Positions 15,347-24,423 of a stretch of 64,000 nt of DNA are shown one piece after another (position 1 is the stretch's first letter; each line of letters begins with the position of its first letter). A program made the position numbers and the translations under genes. The notes below the pieces were generated by a model. That model was not told where the DNA came from, did not search any database, and saw only the letters and a list, made by a program, of their open reading frames with translations. Source of the DNA: Bacillota bacterium (GTDB taxonomy: Bacteria; Bacillota; Clostridia; Acetivibrionales; JANLFN01); NCBI GenBank assembly GCA_023397675.1, contig JAEWTV010000017.1, forward strand, positions 1-64,000, given 5' to 3'.

Positions 15347-17092
15347 TTAGAGTTTTACAGGGTAATATTCATACAGTCCAGTTACCTTATCCCTTTTCCC
15401 ATAGTCAATAAGAACTTCATAGCGGGCATTAACAATCATATCAGCCGTCATATCGTATTCAAATGCTTCAAAATGTATATGTTTATAAATCTGCACTGGA
15501 GACAAGCCGGCGTATGAAGGGAGATATTTAGAGATATTTTCCGGTCTCTTAAGGAACTCTAAACATTTGAATTTAAAGTCTTCCTCAAAAGTCCTGCTAA
15601 GACACTTAGGCAGATTTGTTGAATTATCAGAAAGGAGAAAGTCAAGTTTCATTAGGTTTTCTAAGTATAAATGGTTCTCTTGGTCCACATTTTGAACCAA
15701 AAAACCGTACAGTACATCATAAAGCTCTCTGGAGGCCAACGGGCGGTTTAAGTAGCCATTTTCAAAATTATATTTCATAAAGGAACTATAGAATTCATAA
15801 GGTGTATTAAAAAGATTGGCAATTATGTAATCAAGTGTTTTAGAGAAACGTCCCTGGTTATAATAACGTTCCAATACTTCCTCTACTCTTTTAAGTTCAC
15901 ACAACATGTCAAATTTAATATAATTATTCTCCAACACTTCATATGGGGCATATTCCCTGTATTTATACCCTTCTATATCGGCATTGCATAGTATTCTTGA
16001 GCCTTTAAGCATCTTGAGAAAACCCAACTGCAGGTTATGGGGTTTTAGCCGGTAAACAGAATTAAAGGAATTTTTAAACGATTCATAATCTTCTTTAGGT
16101 AACCCTGCAATAAGGTCGAGGTGTATATGAAACAGTTCCATTTCAATTAATCTTGTAACATTTTTAAAAACCAGTGTCAGGTCAGTTTTTCTATTTATTG
16201 CGTTAAGAGTGTCGGCATTAATCGTCTGTACACCAATTTCAAATTGAATAAGCCCTTTCGGAGCTTTAGATAGTACTTTGAACATTTCTTCGTTAAATAA
16301 ATCTGCAGCAACCTCAAAATGAAAACCAGTTTCAACTGAATTTTCAATTACAAATTCAAAAATTTCTTTTGCCCTTTGTTTATGGCTGTTAAATGTCCTA
16401 TCAACAAATTTTATCTGTTTGATGCCTTTGTCAATAAGCCTTTTTAGTTCTGATTTTACCCTTTCCATAGGAAAATATCTTACACCTTCAAAAGTGGAAG
16501 ATATACAATAGGAACAGGAAAAAGGACAGCCTCTCGATGACTCAAAGTAGATTATTCTGGTACCTATAGACCCAAGCATTTCCTCAGTATAAGGTGAATT
16601 TACAGCCTCAAGATTTGTAACAAGCGAGAAGCCTCCTAACCCCTTTATCTGGCCTTTATACCTATAATATAGACCTTCAATATTGTCAAACAAGGCTTTC
16701 CGTTGAAGATTAAGAGAGCATAAAAGGTTATTAAGAGCCTCTTCGCCCTCCCCTGAAATAATAAAATCTATATCTGAATTGTTTTCAAGAATTTCCGCCG
16801 AATTGTATGAAACCTCTGGCCCTCCTAGTACTATAAGTGTCTGGGGACAAACCTTCATTATACTTGCTGACAGTTTTAAAACCATTTCATAATTCCATAT
16901 GTAACAGGAAAAAGCAATTACATCTGCCTGTTTTTCATACAGCGAAACAAGAATATTATCAATAGAATCATTTATAGTATATTCGGATACTTCAACCTGC
17001 CCACAGTCCGGTGAACAGTTGGCTTTAAGGTACCATACCGCAAGAGACGAGTGTATGTATTTTGAATTTATTGCTGCTATAACAGTTTTCAT
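15347..17092 (-). CDS. B12-binding domain radical SAM protein (DUF4080-type)
   Basis: The 581-residue protein begins with a cobalamin-binding-like domain (residues 1-140: AINSKYIHSSLAVWYLK, IAFSCYIWNYE, LGGPEVSYNS), followed by a radical SAM core with the CxxxCxxC cluster motif GCPFSCSYCISS near residue 195 that binds a 4Fe-4S cluster. The C-terminal 200 residues match the DUF4080 extension seen in Clostridia. Substrate is unknown; relatives carry out methylations, rearrangements or methylthiolations. It is monocistronic by appearance, with the carboxypeptidase gene and its terminator upstream on the same strand. Confidence 0.85.
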   Translation of the reverse strand: MKTVIAAINSKYIHSSLAVWYLKANCSPDCGQVEVSEYTINDSIDNILVSLYEKQADVIAFSCYIWNYEMVLKLSASIMKVCPQTLIVLGGPEVSYNSAEILENNSDIDFIISGEGEEALNNLLCSLNLQRKALFDNIEGLYYRYKGQIKGLGGFSLVTNLEAVNSPYTEEMLGSIGTRIIYFESSRGCPFSCSYCISSTFEGVRYFPMERVKSELKRLIDKGIKQIKFVDRTFNSHKQRAKEIFEFVIENSVETGFHFEVAADLFNEEMFKVLSKAPKGLIQFEIGVQTINADTLNAINRKTDLTLVFKNVTRLIEMELFHIHLDLIAGLPKEDYESFKNSFNSVYRLKPHNLQLGFLKMLKGSRILCNADIEGYKYREYAPYEVLENNYIKFDMLCELKRVEEVLERYYNQGRFSKTLDYIIANLFNTPYEFYSSFMKYNFENGYLNRPLASRELYDVLYGFLVQNVDQENHLYLENLMKLDFLLSDNSTNLPKCLSRTFEEDFKFKCLEFLKRPENISKYLPSYAGLSPVQIYKHIHFEAFEYDMTADMIVNARYEVLIDYGKRDKVTGLYEYYPVKL

Positions 17093-17195
17093 AATTTCTT
17101 TAATTCTCCATTAAATACTCATATTGTTTTTTTATATTTTTATAAATATGATTATACAATACTGGTGTTAAAAATACATTTATTATCTATACAAT

Positions 17196-17228
17196 TAAAA
17201 AGAGCCTTGTAAAAGGCCCTTTTCAAAC
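17196..17228 (-). terminator. Intrinsic terminator after the D-Ala-D-Ala carboxypeptidase gene
   Basis: On the minus strand AAAAGGGCCTT-TTAC-AAGGCTC, with one mismatch, is followed by five Ts. Confidence 0.75.
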
Positions 17229-17272
17229 TAAATAAACTATTTTTATATCTTTTATTGTTCAAAATCAAATTA

Positions 17273-18454
17273 TTAATTTACAAGTCTCCCCCAGCTTTTA
17301 ACAATATCGTCGAAATAGTCTCCAAAGTTTTTTCGTCTTACACTTTCAACAGTTTTAAGAGGGGACTGAGCAATCACTTTATCATTTAAAATGTATTTTA
17401 CAGTTCCCACTTCTATATTATCTACAACAGGTGCTGGTAACATATCTGGAAGCGTAACAACCCTTTGTATCTCTTCTACCTCCTGATTGGTCAATGGAAT
17501 ATCTATATCCTCTATAGGCTTTATGCGTACTTCCCCGATAATACCTTTTTTAACGGGAATTTTAGTAAAAAGTTCATTTGAATCGAGCAAAGAGTAGGGC
17601 CTATAGTTATCGAAGGCATAGTTAAGTATTGCAGAGCTGCTTTGAGCTCTTATACTATTGGTTGGGCATCCTAAAACCACAGAAATTATTCTCCAGTCAT
17701 CCCTTGTAACAGATGTAACAAGACATCTTCCAGCCTTTCCCGTAAAACCCGTTTTTACCCCATCGGCTCCGGGATAATACCAAAGCATATCATTGGTGTT
17801 GTATAAACCCAGTCTTGGCAATGCAATACTCTTTGTAGATACAATCTTTGAGAACATCGGGTTCTTGAGCGAGTAGGCAGTAAGCCTTGCAAGGTCGTAG
17901 GCAGTTGTATAATGTCCATCAGCGTCCAGACCATGTGGACTTCTGAAGGATGTATCTGCAAGATCAAGATCTTGTGCCTTTTGGTTCATCATATCAACAA
18001 AGCCTTCAACGGTGCCTCCTATATGTTCTGCTATTGCAATTGCTGCATCGTTACCTGAATTGAGCATTAAACCATATAGCAAGTCTTTTAGTTTGAAAAC
18101 TTCACCCTCTAAAAGATTAACACTTGATCCGCCAACCATGGCAGCTCTCTTGCTTACCTTTACATCATCCTCAATATTACCCTTTTCAAGTGCAAGAATA
18201 GCTGTCATTATCTTTGTTGTACTTGCCATGGCTTTTATTGTGTAAGCATTTTTTTCATAAAGGACTCTTTCACTCTTCATATCCATAACTATGGACGCAG
18301 TCGCATTAACAACCGGAGGCTTACTTACAGTTTCAACCTCACTATTTTCATATACAGTCTGACATAATGGCTTACTTTTATCTACATTAACAAAAAAAAT
18401 CGCACTAAAAAATAATAAAGACAATATAATCACTGATAATAAGTTTTTTCTCAA
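17273..18454 (-). CDS. dacF: D-alanyl-D-alanine carboxypeptidase (PBP5/DacF type)
   Basis: This penicillin-binding protein trims the terminal D-alanine from peptidoglycan pentapeptides at the outer membrane face. An N-terminal hydrophobic signal (residues 5-23) is followed by the SxxK active site STTK at 78-81, the SGN triad near residue 138 and KTGFTG near residue 240. The C-terminal third is the beta-rich PBP5 domain, ending in an amphipathic segment (DYFDDIVKSWGRLV) that may anchor it to the membrane. The 393-residue length is normal. The dacF name is by resemblance; dacA or dacB-like roles in vegetative growth or cortex are equally possible. Confidence 0.85.
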   Translation of the reverse strand: MRKNLLSVIILSLLFFSAIFFVNVDKSKPLCQTVYENSEVETVSKPPVVNATASIVMDMKSERVLYEKNAYTIKAMASTTKIMTAILALEKGNIEDDVKVSKRAAMVGGSSVNLLEGEVFKLKDLLYGLMLNSGNDAAIAIAEHIGGTVEGFVDMMNQKAQDLDLADTSFRSPHGLDADGHYTTAYDLARLTAYSLKNPMFSKIVSTKSIALPRLGLYNTNDMLWYYPGADGVKTGFTGKAGRCLVTSVTRDDWRIISVVLGCPTNSIRAQSSSAILNYAFDNYRPYSLLDSNELFTKIPVKKGIIGEVRIKPIEDIDIPLTNQEVEEIQRVVTLPDMLPAPVVDNIEVGTVKYILNDKVIAQSPLKTVESVRRKNFGDYFDDIVKSWGRLVN

Positions 18455-18642
18455 AAAGCATCACTCACCCATTTTATTAAGATATATGTATCTTAAATTA
18501 AGCTTTTTGGCATAAAATTATACTGAAAATATTATGTAAATACTGGCATAAAATATAAAAAATATTTTAGATATGTTACTATTTATAAAATTTGCCGATA
18601 TATTATATGTATAAAAGTGTAATTTTCTGTGGGGAGGAAAAA

Positions 18643-20229
18643 ATGAATACACTTTATAGTAATGAATTTTTCATTATAACTGAAAATGCAGAAGATATTT
18701 TCCTTGAGACGCTAAAAAAGGGTGTAAGGCTTGATGCGCTTATGGAAGCTTTCCATTCCCACCCTGAAATTGAAATAACCAATCTTAATGGTCTAAAAAA
18801 TCTTGTAAATTCTGCTCCTATGGCCCCCGAAAAAATAGGAAGAAAAAAGGAAAGAATATATATTGAGTTGCTTGACAATGATATGAAAGTCATTGTTATC
18901 TTTAATGTCAGTCAGCAAGAACTCGATATTCCAAACAGACATAATTTATCGAAAGAATTGATGGAAAAGTTTGAAAAGCTGGGAGTTATCCTTGGAGTTA
19001 AAACCTCTATCCTCGATGGCGATTTGCAAGCCGGTAAACGTTATATAATAGCTGAAGGAATTCCGCCTGTAAATGGTCATGACAGCGAAATAAAAATGTA
19101 TGAAATGAAAGAAACCAAACCTGAAGTAAACCAGGATGGTTCTGTTGATTTCTATGAATTGCAATTAATAAACAGTGTAAAATCCGGTGAATGGCTTGGC
19201 GAACGCTTAGATGCTACCGAAGGTACACCGGGTAAAACTGTAAAGGGTGCGCCCATAAACCCCGTCAAAGGTAAAAACTATTCTCTTAATTATGATAAAA
19301 CAAATATTGACGAAGTTGTTGAAGGAAATAAAACCATCCTTTATTCCAAAATAGATGGTGCTGTTAGTTATAATGACAATAGGATTACAGTTTCAAATCA
19401 TCTTGAGTACGGCGGAGATGTAGATTTTAGTACAGGGAACGTTAATTTCGATGGTTTTGTTACCATTAAAGGAACAATTGCAGATGGTTTTTCAGTAATT
19501 GCTACAAAAGATATAGAAGTAAACAGTGAACTTGGAATAGGAAACGTCAAGGAAATTGTAAGCACTAACGGCAGCATATATATTAGGGGTGGAATTTCTG
19601 CAAAGGGCCGTGTTTTAATAAGAGCAGCCAAAAATGTATTTACAAAATTTACTGATAATGCTGATATAGTTGCAGGAGAATCTGTCCATATCGGTTTCTA
19701 TTGTATAAACAGTGTTGTAAATGCAAGGGAGCTTGTATTGGATTCCAGCAAAGGTCAAATAATCGGTGGCACTATACAGGTTGAAATAAGAGTTTCCTCA
19801 CCTGTAATCGGTTCTGAAATGGAAAGGAAAACGCATATAGAAGTAACAGGCTTTGACAGAAGGGCACTTAAAATAGAGCTTGATGAAGTTTCTAATAAAA
19901 TCACAGAATTAAAAACTCGTCAGCAACAGCTTAAAGTTACTATTTCCCATATGGGAGATGCCAGTAAACTCGATCCTATACATAAGAAAGAATACAGTGG
20001 GCAGATTCAAAATATGATTACATTAAAAGATCAGTTAAAAGAGCTTGAAGAAAAAAGAAAAAATATCAACTATTATCTCAAAACCCATGGAGACGGCGAA
20101 ATTTGTATTGGCAAAAAAGCTTATCGGAATAGCATATTAATTATAAAAAAGAGTTTTATCGATACATCTAACCCTATTCAGTCCACCACTTTTTATTATC
20201 AAGATGGAGAAATTAAACAAATTACATAA
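18643..20229 (+). CDS. FapA-like DUF342 protein
   Basis: The 528-residue product has a DUF342/FapA core of repeated short beta strands in the middle (roughly residues 180-400: GAPINPVKGKNY, YGGDVDFSTGNVNFDGFVTI, IYIRGGISAKGRVLIRAAKN), followed by a coiled coil near residues 415-480. FapA (DUF342) proteins form right-handed beta helices, and one member affects flagellar assembly or cell-surface polymers, but the biochemical role is unknown. The ATG at 18643 has GGGGAGG six bases upstream. It is a single gene with its own terminator. Confidence 0.8.
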   Translation: MNTLYSNEFFIITENAEDIFLETLKKGVRLDALMEAFHSHPEIEITNLNGLKNLVNSAPMAPEKIGRKKERIYIELLDNDMKVIVIFNVSQQELDIPNRHNLSKELMEKFEKLGVILGVKTSILDGDLQAGKRYIIAEGIPPVNGHDSEIKMYEMKETKPEVNQDGSVDFYELQLINSVKSGEWLGERLDATEGTPGKTVKGAPINPVKGKNYSLNYDKTNIDEVVEGNKTILYSKIDGAVSYNDNRITVSNHLEYGGDVDFSTGNVNFDGFVTIKGTIADGFSVIATKDIEVNSELGIGNVKEIVSTNGSIYIRGGISAKGRVLIRAAKNVFTKFTDNADIVAGESVHIGFYCINSVVNARELVLDSSKGQIIGGTIQVEIRVSSPVIGSEMERKTHIEVTGFDRRALKIELDEVSNKITELKTRQQQLKVTISHMGDASKLDPIHKKEYSGQIQNMITLKDQLKELEEKRKNINYYLKTHGDGEICIGKKAYRNSILIIKKSFIDTSNPIQSTTFYYQDGEIKQIT

Positions 20230-20243
20230 AAATTTTATTACAC

Positions 20244-20277
20244 AAAAAAGTGCATCCCATGTGGAATGCACTTTTTT
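20244..20277. terminator. Bidirectional intrinsic terminator
   Basis: AAAAAAGTGCAT (20244-20255) pairs perfectly with ATGCACTTTTTT (20266-20277). It separates the converging DUF342 and uracil permease genes. Confidence 0.9.
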
Positions 20278-20287
20278 ATTTCAAATT

Positions 20288-21640
20288 TTATTCTTCAATA
20301 TCATTAGTAATCTTAAGTTTTTCAAAAACATAGAGTATAAGGCTAAGAAGCATTCCTACTATTGTAGCAAGAACCATTCCCTTGAATATAATTCCATTTC
20401 CAAGGTCTACTGATACTCCGCTTATACCTATTACAAATACAACAGCAGTCAGAATAAGATTTTTTGACTTGCTATAGTCAACCTTTGCTTCAACAAGCAT
20501 TCTTATACCAGACGCAGCAATAACACCGAACAACAGCATGCACACGCCACCCATTACAGGGTTCGGTATACTTGAGATTACTCCTGATAATTTACCTATG
20601 AATGCAACAACTACTGAAATCACTGCTGCCCCGCCTATTACCCAAACACTATATACTCTTGTAATAGCCATAACTCCCATGTTTTCGCCATAGGTAGTTG
20701 TTGGTACAGAGCCAGCAAAACCGGAAATCATTGTAGAAAGACCATCTCCAAGAAGTGATCTGTGAAGTCCCGGATCTTTAACAAGGTTCCTTCCTACGAT
20801 ATTTGATGTTACAAAAAGATGTCCAATGTGTTCAGATATTACAACTAATGCTGCAGGTGCAATTATGAGCATTGCATTAAGATTAAATGATGGTGCAACA
20901 AAATTAGGCAGGTTAATCCAATCCTTAGTATCTATAGCGCCGAAAGAAATAACATTAAGACTTGGATCAACAGCGTTGATAACTACGCTAAGTACATACC
21001 CAAAAATTATTGCTATAAGTATCGGAATTGCACCTAAGAATTTTCTAAATAAAACAGAACCTATTATTGCAACTCCAAGCGTTGTTAATGAAATCAGAAT
21101 TGACCAGCCATTATAACCACCATTTGCATCAGGCAATAATCCTGCCATGTTAGCAGCAGTACCAGAAAGTTCAAGACCTATAAGTGCAACTATAGGGCCC
21201 ATTGCAGCCGGAGGCAGAACCACATCAAGCCACCTTGTACCAACCTTACCAATTATAAGCGCGGTTATTGCAAAGATTGCACCTGCCAGAATAAAGCCAC
21301 CTAAAGCTAACGAAAAGTTATGCTGAGCATCGTTTGAGAATTTACCAGCAATAATTGAGGATGCCGGTACTATAAAAGCAAAACTTGAACCTAGGTAAGC
21401 CGGTGCTCTGCCTTTACATAAGAAAAGATAAATAAGAGTTCCAATACCATTCAACAAAAGCACAAGCGATGGATCAATAACCTGCAAACTCGTATCATTT
21501 GCAAATTTCTGGGCAGCTCCGTTTAAAAGGTTAGGTACAAGAATTGATGCACCAAACATTGCAAACAAGTGCTGGAAACTAAGAGGCAGACCTTGCAGCA
21601 GAGGCACTTTTTCGTCTACCTGAATAATTCTCCTTTGCAT
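20288..21640 (-). CDS. uraA: Uracil/xanthine permease (NCS2 family), PyrR-regulated
   Basis: The 450-residue protein has about 12-14 hydrophobic segments and NCS2 landmarks: GLPLSFQHLFAMFGA near residue 17, LGSSFAFIVP near 83, and a GFAGSVPTTTYGENMG signature near residue 314, with ISEHIGH before it. It most likely imports uracil by proton symport. The upstream leader holds a PyrR-type binding element and a terminator, which is typical of pyrimidine permease genes and decides in favour of uracil over xanthine. The start follows AGGGGGAAGTAAA. Confidence 0.9.
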   Translation of the reverse strand: MQRRIIQVDEKVPLLQGLPLSFQHLFAMFGASILVPNLLNGAAQKFANDTSLQVIDPSLVLLLNGIGTLIYLFLCKGRAPAYLGSSFAFIVPASSIIAGKFSNDAQHNFSLALGGFILAGAIFAITALIIGKVGTRWLDVVLPPAAMGPIVALIGLELSGTAANMAGLLPDANGGYNGWSILISLTTLGVAIIGSVLFRKFLGAIPILIAIIFGYVLSVVINAVDPSLNVISFGAIDTKDWINLPNFVAPSFNLNAMLIIAPAALVVISEHIGHLFVTSNIVGRNLVKDPGLHRSLLGDGLSTMISGFAGSVPTTTYGENMGVMAITRVYSVWVIGGAAVISVVVAFIGKLSGVISSIPNPVMGGVCMLLFGVIAASGIRMLVEAKVDYSKSKNLILTAVVFVIGISGVSVDLGNGIIFKGMVLATIVGMLLSLILYVFEKLKITNDIEE

Positions 21641-21721
21641 ATTTTACTTCCCCCTAAGATTTGATTTATTTTAGAGCAAAACCCTTCCGGCTTCGCTTAA
21701 AACCGAGTAAGAAAAAAAACA

Positions 21722-21766
21722 GTGGCAAAAACAGAAAAAGCTTTCCACCGGGCGGCAGAAAGCTTG
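21722..21766 (-). terminator. Attenuator terminator of the uraA leader
   Basis: On the minus strand AAGCTTTC pairs with GAAAGCTT around a C/G-rich upper part and is followed by TTTCTGTTTTTG. It lies between the PyrR-binding element and the permease start, as expected for transcription attenuation. Confidence 0.8.
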
Positions 21767-21833
21767 TTTGCACAAGACATCAACAAATAACCTTACCAGC
21801 CTCTCCGGGCTAATTTAAAAGTTTCCAAATTTC
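21767..21833 (-). promoter_or_regulatory. PyrR-binding anti-antiterminator leader
   Basis: On the minus strand, positions 21791-21812 hold CCCGGAGAGGCTGG followed by TAAGG. This matches the PyrR RNA-binding loop consensus, (A/G)TCCNGNGAGGYT. UMP-bound PyrR would stabilise this hairpin, prevent the antiterminator and let the downstream terminator form, shutting off the uracil permease when pyrimidines are plentiful. Confidence 0.8.
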
Positions 21834-21839
21834 TAACAC

Positions 21840-21868
21840 AGTATATCACAAACCTAATATCAAGTCTA
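21840..21868 (-). promoter_or_regulatory. Probable promoter of the uraA leader
   Basis: On the minus strand TAGACT (21863-21868), a 17-base spacer and TATACT (21840-21845) predict transcription start near 21833, just ahead of the PyrR element. Confidence 0.55.
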
Positions 21869-21942
21869 TAAAAATTTAGTCGGTTTTTGGAATCCTTTTT
21901 TCTTTTCTGCACATAATATTATTTGCAACAATGAAAAAATAA

Positions 21943-21981
21943 TTGGGTTAAATCGATAACATAAAACAGATTTAAACCCAA
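21943..21981. repeat. Inverted repeat in the SASP upstream region
   Basis: TTGGGTTAAATC (21943-21954) and GATTTAAACCCAA (21969-21981) are complementary with one bulged base. On the minus strand the hairpin is followed by TTATTTTTTC, so it might protect the uraA promoter from read-through; it could also be an operator or leader structure of the spore protein gene. Confidence 0.45.
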
Positions 21982-22041
21982 AACTTACAACTAATAATCA
22001 CAGTTAATTTAGAGACAATAAGTAATAAGGGAGGTGATATT

Positions 22042-22230
22042 ATGGCAAGAAACAATAACAGTACAACAAGCTTTGATAGCATGAAATATGAAATAGCTAG
22101 AGAAGTAGGTGTCAACTTAAAGCAGGGTTATAACGGTGACATCGCTGCTAAGGATGCTGGCAGAATCGGTGGTAATATAGTTAAGAAGGTATTTGAGTCA
22201 TACACTGGAAACAATTATACAAACAAATAA
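22042..22230 (+). CDS. Alpha/beta-type small acid-soluble spore protein
   Basis: This 62-residue DNA-binding protein coats spore DNA and shields it from UV and heat. It has the family signature KYEIAREVGV and DAGRIGGNIVKK; the usual germination protease (GPR) site around the EIA segment is present. It starts behind GGGAGGTGAT. The gene stands alone with a strong terminator, as is usual for these highly expressed forespore genes. A sigma-G promoter is expected but not clear by eye. Confidence 0.97.
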   Translation: MARNNNSTTSFDSMKYEIAREVGVNLKQGYNGDIAAKDAGRIGGNIVKKVFESYTGNNYTNK

Positions 22231-22240
22231 GTATTAATTA

Positions 22241-22271
22241 AAAATAGCAGGAGTCAATCTCCTGCTATTTT
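22241..22271. terminator. Bidirectional intrinsic terminator between the SASP gene and tyrS
   Basis: AAAATAGCAGGAG and its complement CTCCTGCTATTTT (22259-22271) form a perfect 13-bp stem between the convergent genes, followed by Ts on the plus strand. Confidence 0.9.
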
Positions 22272-22305
22272 TATATTTAAAATCAATTTTCATTTTATTA
22301 CATTA

Positions 22306-23541
22306 TTACAAATTTATCTTAATTCTCGAGAAATTCTTCTTTCCACGCTGCAAAAGTATCTGCCCGTCAAGAATATCATCACTAGTTATAATAGTATCTA
22401 TAATCTGAGTTTTTACTTCATTTACATAAACTCCGCCCTGCTCAACAGCTCTTCTCGCCTCGCTTTTTGAAGGTGTCAAACCAGCCTTAACCAAGAGATC
22501 AACAAGCTTTATTCCTGCTTTAAGCTCATCAAGACTCATTTCAAAGCCTGGTATATTTTCCGAATCGCCTTTACCGCCAAAAAGTGCTGCTGCTGCTTTT
22601 TGTACCTTGTCAGCTTCTTCCTGCCCATGTACCAGCTTTGTCACTTCATATGCAAGTACCCTTTTAGCTTCATTTATTTGAGAGTCTTTTAATGCACCGA
22701 GCCTTCTGACTTCATCCATAGGAAGAAACGTAAGAAGTGCAAGGCAGTTTTCAACATCACTGTCCTGAACATTTCTCCAGTACTGGTAGAAATCATAGGG
22801 AGAAGTTTTATTCGCATCCAGCCATACCGCACCGTTTTCGGTCTTGCCCATTTTCTTTCCTTCGCTGTTGGTAAGAAGTTTGAACGTCATACCATATGAA
22901 TCTTTACCTTCAATTTTTCTGATAAGATCAATCCCATATAAAATGTTTGACCACTGGTCGTCTCCTCCTAGCTGAAGATTACAGCCATGCTTTCTGTAAA
23001 GCTCGAGAAAATCATAGCCCTGCATGAGCATGTAGTTAAATTCAATAAATGTTAACCCTTTTCCTTCAAGTCTGCTTTTTACAGAATCTGCGGTCAACAT
23101 TCTGTTGACTGAAAAATGCACCCCAATATCTCTTAAAAACTCTACATAATTAAGCTTTAACAACCAGTCGGAGTTATCAACCATTATAGCTTTATCATCA
23201 CTGAAATCTATAAAACGTGAAATCTGCTTTTTAAAGCAGGCCGCATTTTTTTCAATTTCCTCACGGGTCATCATCCTTCGCATATCTGTTTTACCCGTAG
23301 GGTCACCTACCATTGCGGTACCACCACCTACAAGTGCAATCGGTCTATGCCCTGCTTTTTGCATATGAGCCATAACCATAAGCTGAAGGAAATGCCCTAC
23401 ATGCAAGCTGTCTGCGGTAGGATCAAATCCAATATAAAAGTTAACACAACCGTCTGCTAACAGTTTTTTAATTTCTTCCTCATGAGTGAGCTGTTTAATA
23501 AAGCCCCTCTCTCTTAATACATCAAATACATTAGTTGACAT
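22306..23541 (-). CDS. tyrS: Tyrosyl-tRNA synthetase
   Basis: The 411-residue class I synthetase charges tRNA-Tyr. It shows the HIGH-like HVGH at residues 47-50, the tyrosine-pocket residues YMLMQGYDFLELY and QLGGDDQWSNI, the KMSKS-like KMGKT near residue 235 and a C-terminal S4 RNA-binding domain (SEARRAVEQGGVYVN). The length is the bacterial norm. The upstream gap of about 190 bases to the divergent DUF421 gene holds no T-box that I can see, although tyrS genes of Firmicutes often have one. Confidence 0.96.
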   Translation of the reverse strand: MSTNVFDVLRERGFIKQLTHEEEIKKLLADGCVNFYIGFDPTADSLHVGHFLQLMVMAHMQKAGHRPIALVGGGTAMVGDPTGKTDMRRMMTREEIEKNAACFKKQISRFIDFSDDKAIMVDNSDWLLKLNYVEFLRDIGVHFSVNRMLTADSVKSRLEGKGLTFIEFNYMLMQGYDFLELYRKHGCNLQLGGDDQWSNILYGIDLIRKIEGKDSYGMTFKLLTNSEGKKMGKTENGAVWLDANKTSPYDFYQYWRNVQDSDVENCLALLTFLPMDEVRRLGALKDSQINEAKRVLAYEVTKLVHGQEEADKVQKAAAALFGGKGDSENIPGFEMSLDELKAGIKLVDLLVKAGLTPSKSEARRAVEQGGVYVNEVKTQIIDTIITSDDILDGQILLQRGKKNFSRIKINL

Positions 23542-23733
23542 ACGATATACACCTCTTAAAGATTTACAATAACAATAATTATACCATAATTTTTTTATTT
23601 TACAGATTTTTTAACCAAAATACTTTTATATTTCATTATTGACTTAGATTTTTATGGCATGCATAAGTAAAAAATAAATTCAAAAAATAAACCTGATATT
23701 TTTAATAAATTTACATTGAGAGGAAAACACCTT

Positions 23734-24420
23734 ATGTTGGTCGTATTTACCAGAACTCTGGTCCTTTATATAATTGTTGTTATTGTAATGCGCATTATGG
23801 GAAAACGTCAAATAGGGCAACTTCAGCCATTTGAACTAGTTGTTGCGATAATGATATCCGAGCTGGCAGCAGTACCAATGCAAAATACAGGCATTCCACT
23901 TATTTATGGAATAATACCTATTGTTACTTTACTTATAGCTCAGATGCTCCTATCCTGGATATCACTAAAAAGCGTAAAAGCAAGAGCAATTATTTGCGGG
24001 AGACCAAGCATACTTATTGAGAACGGAAAGATAAACGAAAACGTACTTATGAAAGAAATGTATACAATAAATGACCTTTTGGAACAGCTTAGGAGTAAGG
24101 ATATTGCAAACATTGCAGACGTTGAGTTTGCAATACTTGAAACCAACGGCCAAATAAGTGTAATCCCTAAATCTCAAAAAAGGCCTGTAACACCTCAGGA
24201 TATGAAGCTTGAAACAAACTATGAAGGCTTGTCATTAGATCTTATAATAGATGGAACCGTTAATTATCATAACCTGCAAAAAGCCAATAAGGATGAGAAA
24301 TGGCTAAAGGACGAATTAAGAAAATTCGGTATTTACAGACTTGATGATGCTTTCTTTGTAAGTCTCGATTCAGATGGAAATCTATACTTTCAAAAAAAAT
24401 CCGATAAACAGGAGGCATAA
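23734..24420 (+). CDS. DUF421 membrane protein (YetF-like)
   Basis: The 228-residue protein has three N-terminal membrane helices and the family hallmark MRIMGKRQIGQLQPFELVV, with IMISELAAVPM after it, then a soluble C-terminal domain of two repeated beta-alpha-beta units. YetF/YrbG-type proteins help spore germination in Bacillus in some cases; the molecular role is unknown. The ATG at 23734 is preferred to a TTG at 23716 because GAGAGG lies ten bases upstream. It is followed after 3 bases by a DUF4363 gene, a pairing common in Clostridia. Confidence 0.85.
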   Translation: MLVVFTRTLVLYIIVVIVMRIMGKRQIGQLQPFELVVAIMISELAAVPMQNTGIPLIYGIIPIVTLLIAQMLLSWISLKSVKARAIICGRPSILIENGKINENVLMKEMYTINDLLEQLRSKDIANIADVEFAILETNGQISVIPKSQKRPVTPQDMKLETNYEGLSLDLIIDGTVNYHNLQKANKDEKWLKDELRKFGIYRLDDAFFVSLDSDGNLYFQKKSDKQEA

Positions 24421-24423
24421 CCA

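Noticed and set aside
22000..22041. Sigma-G promoter for the SASP gene
   Set aside because: Only weak candidate boxes (for instance CATAAAA at about 21960) could be found, without a convincing -35 at the right spacing.
23542..23733. T-box leader before tyrS
   Set aside because: The gap is about 190 bases, shared with the divergent DUF421 gene, and has no T-box sequence or specifier hairpin.
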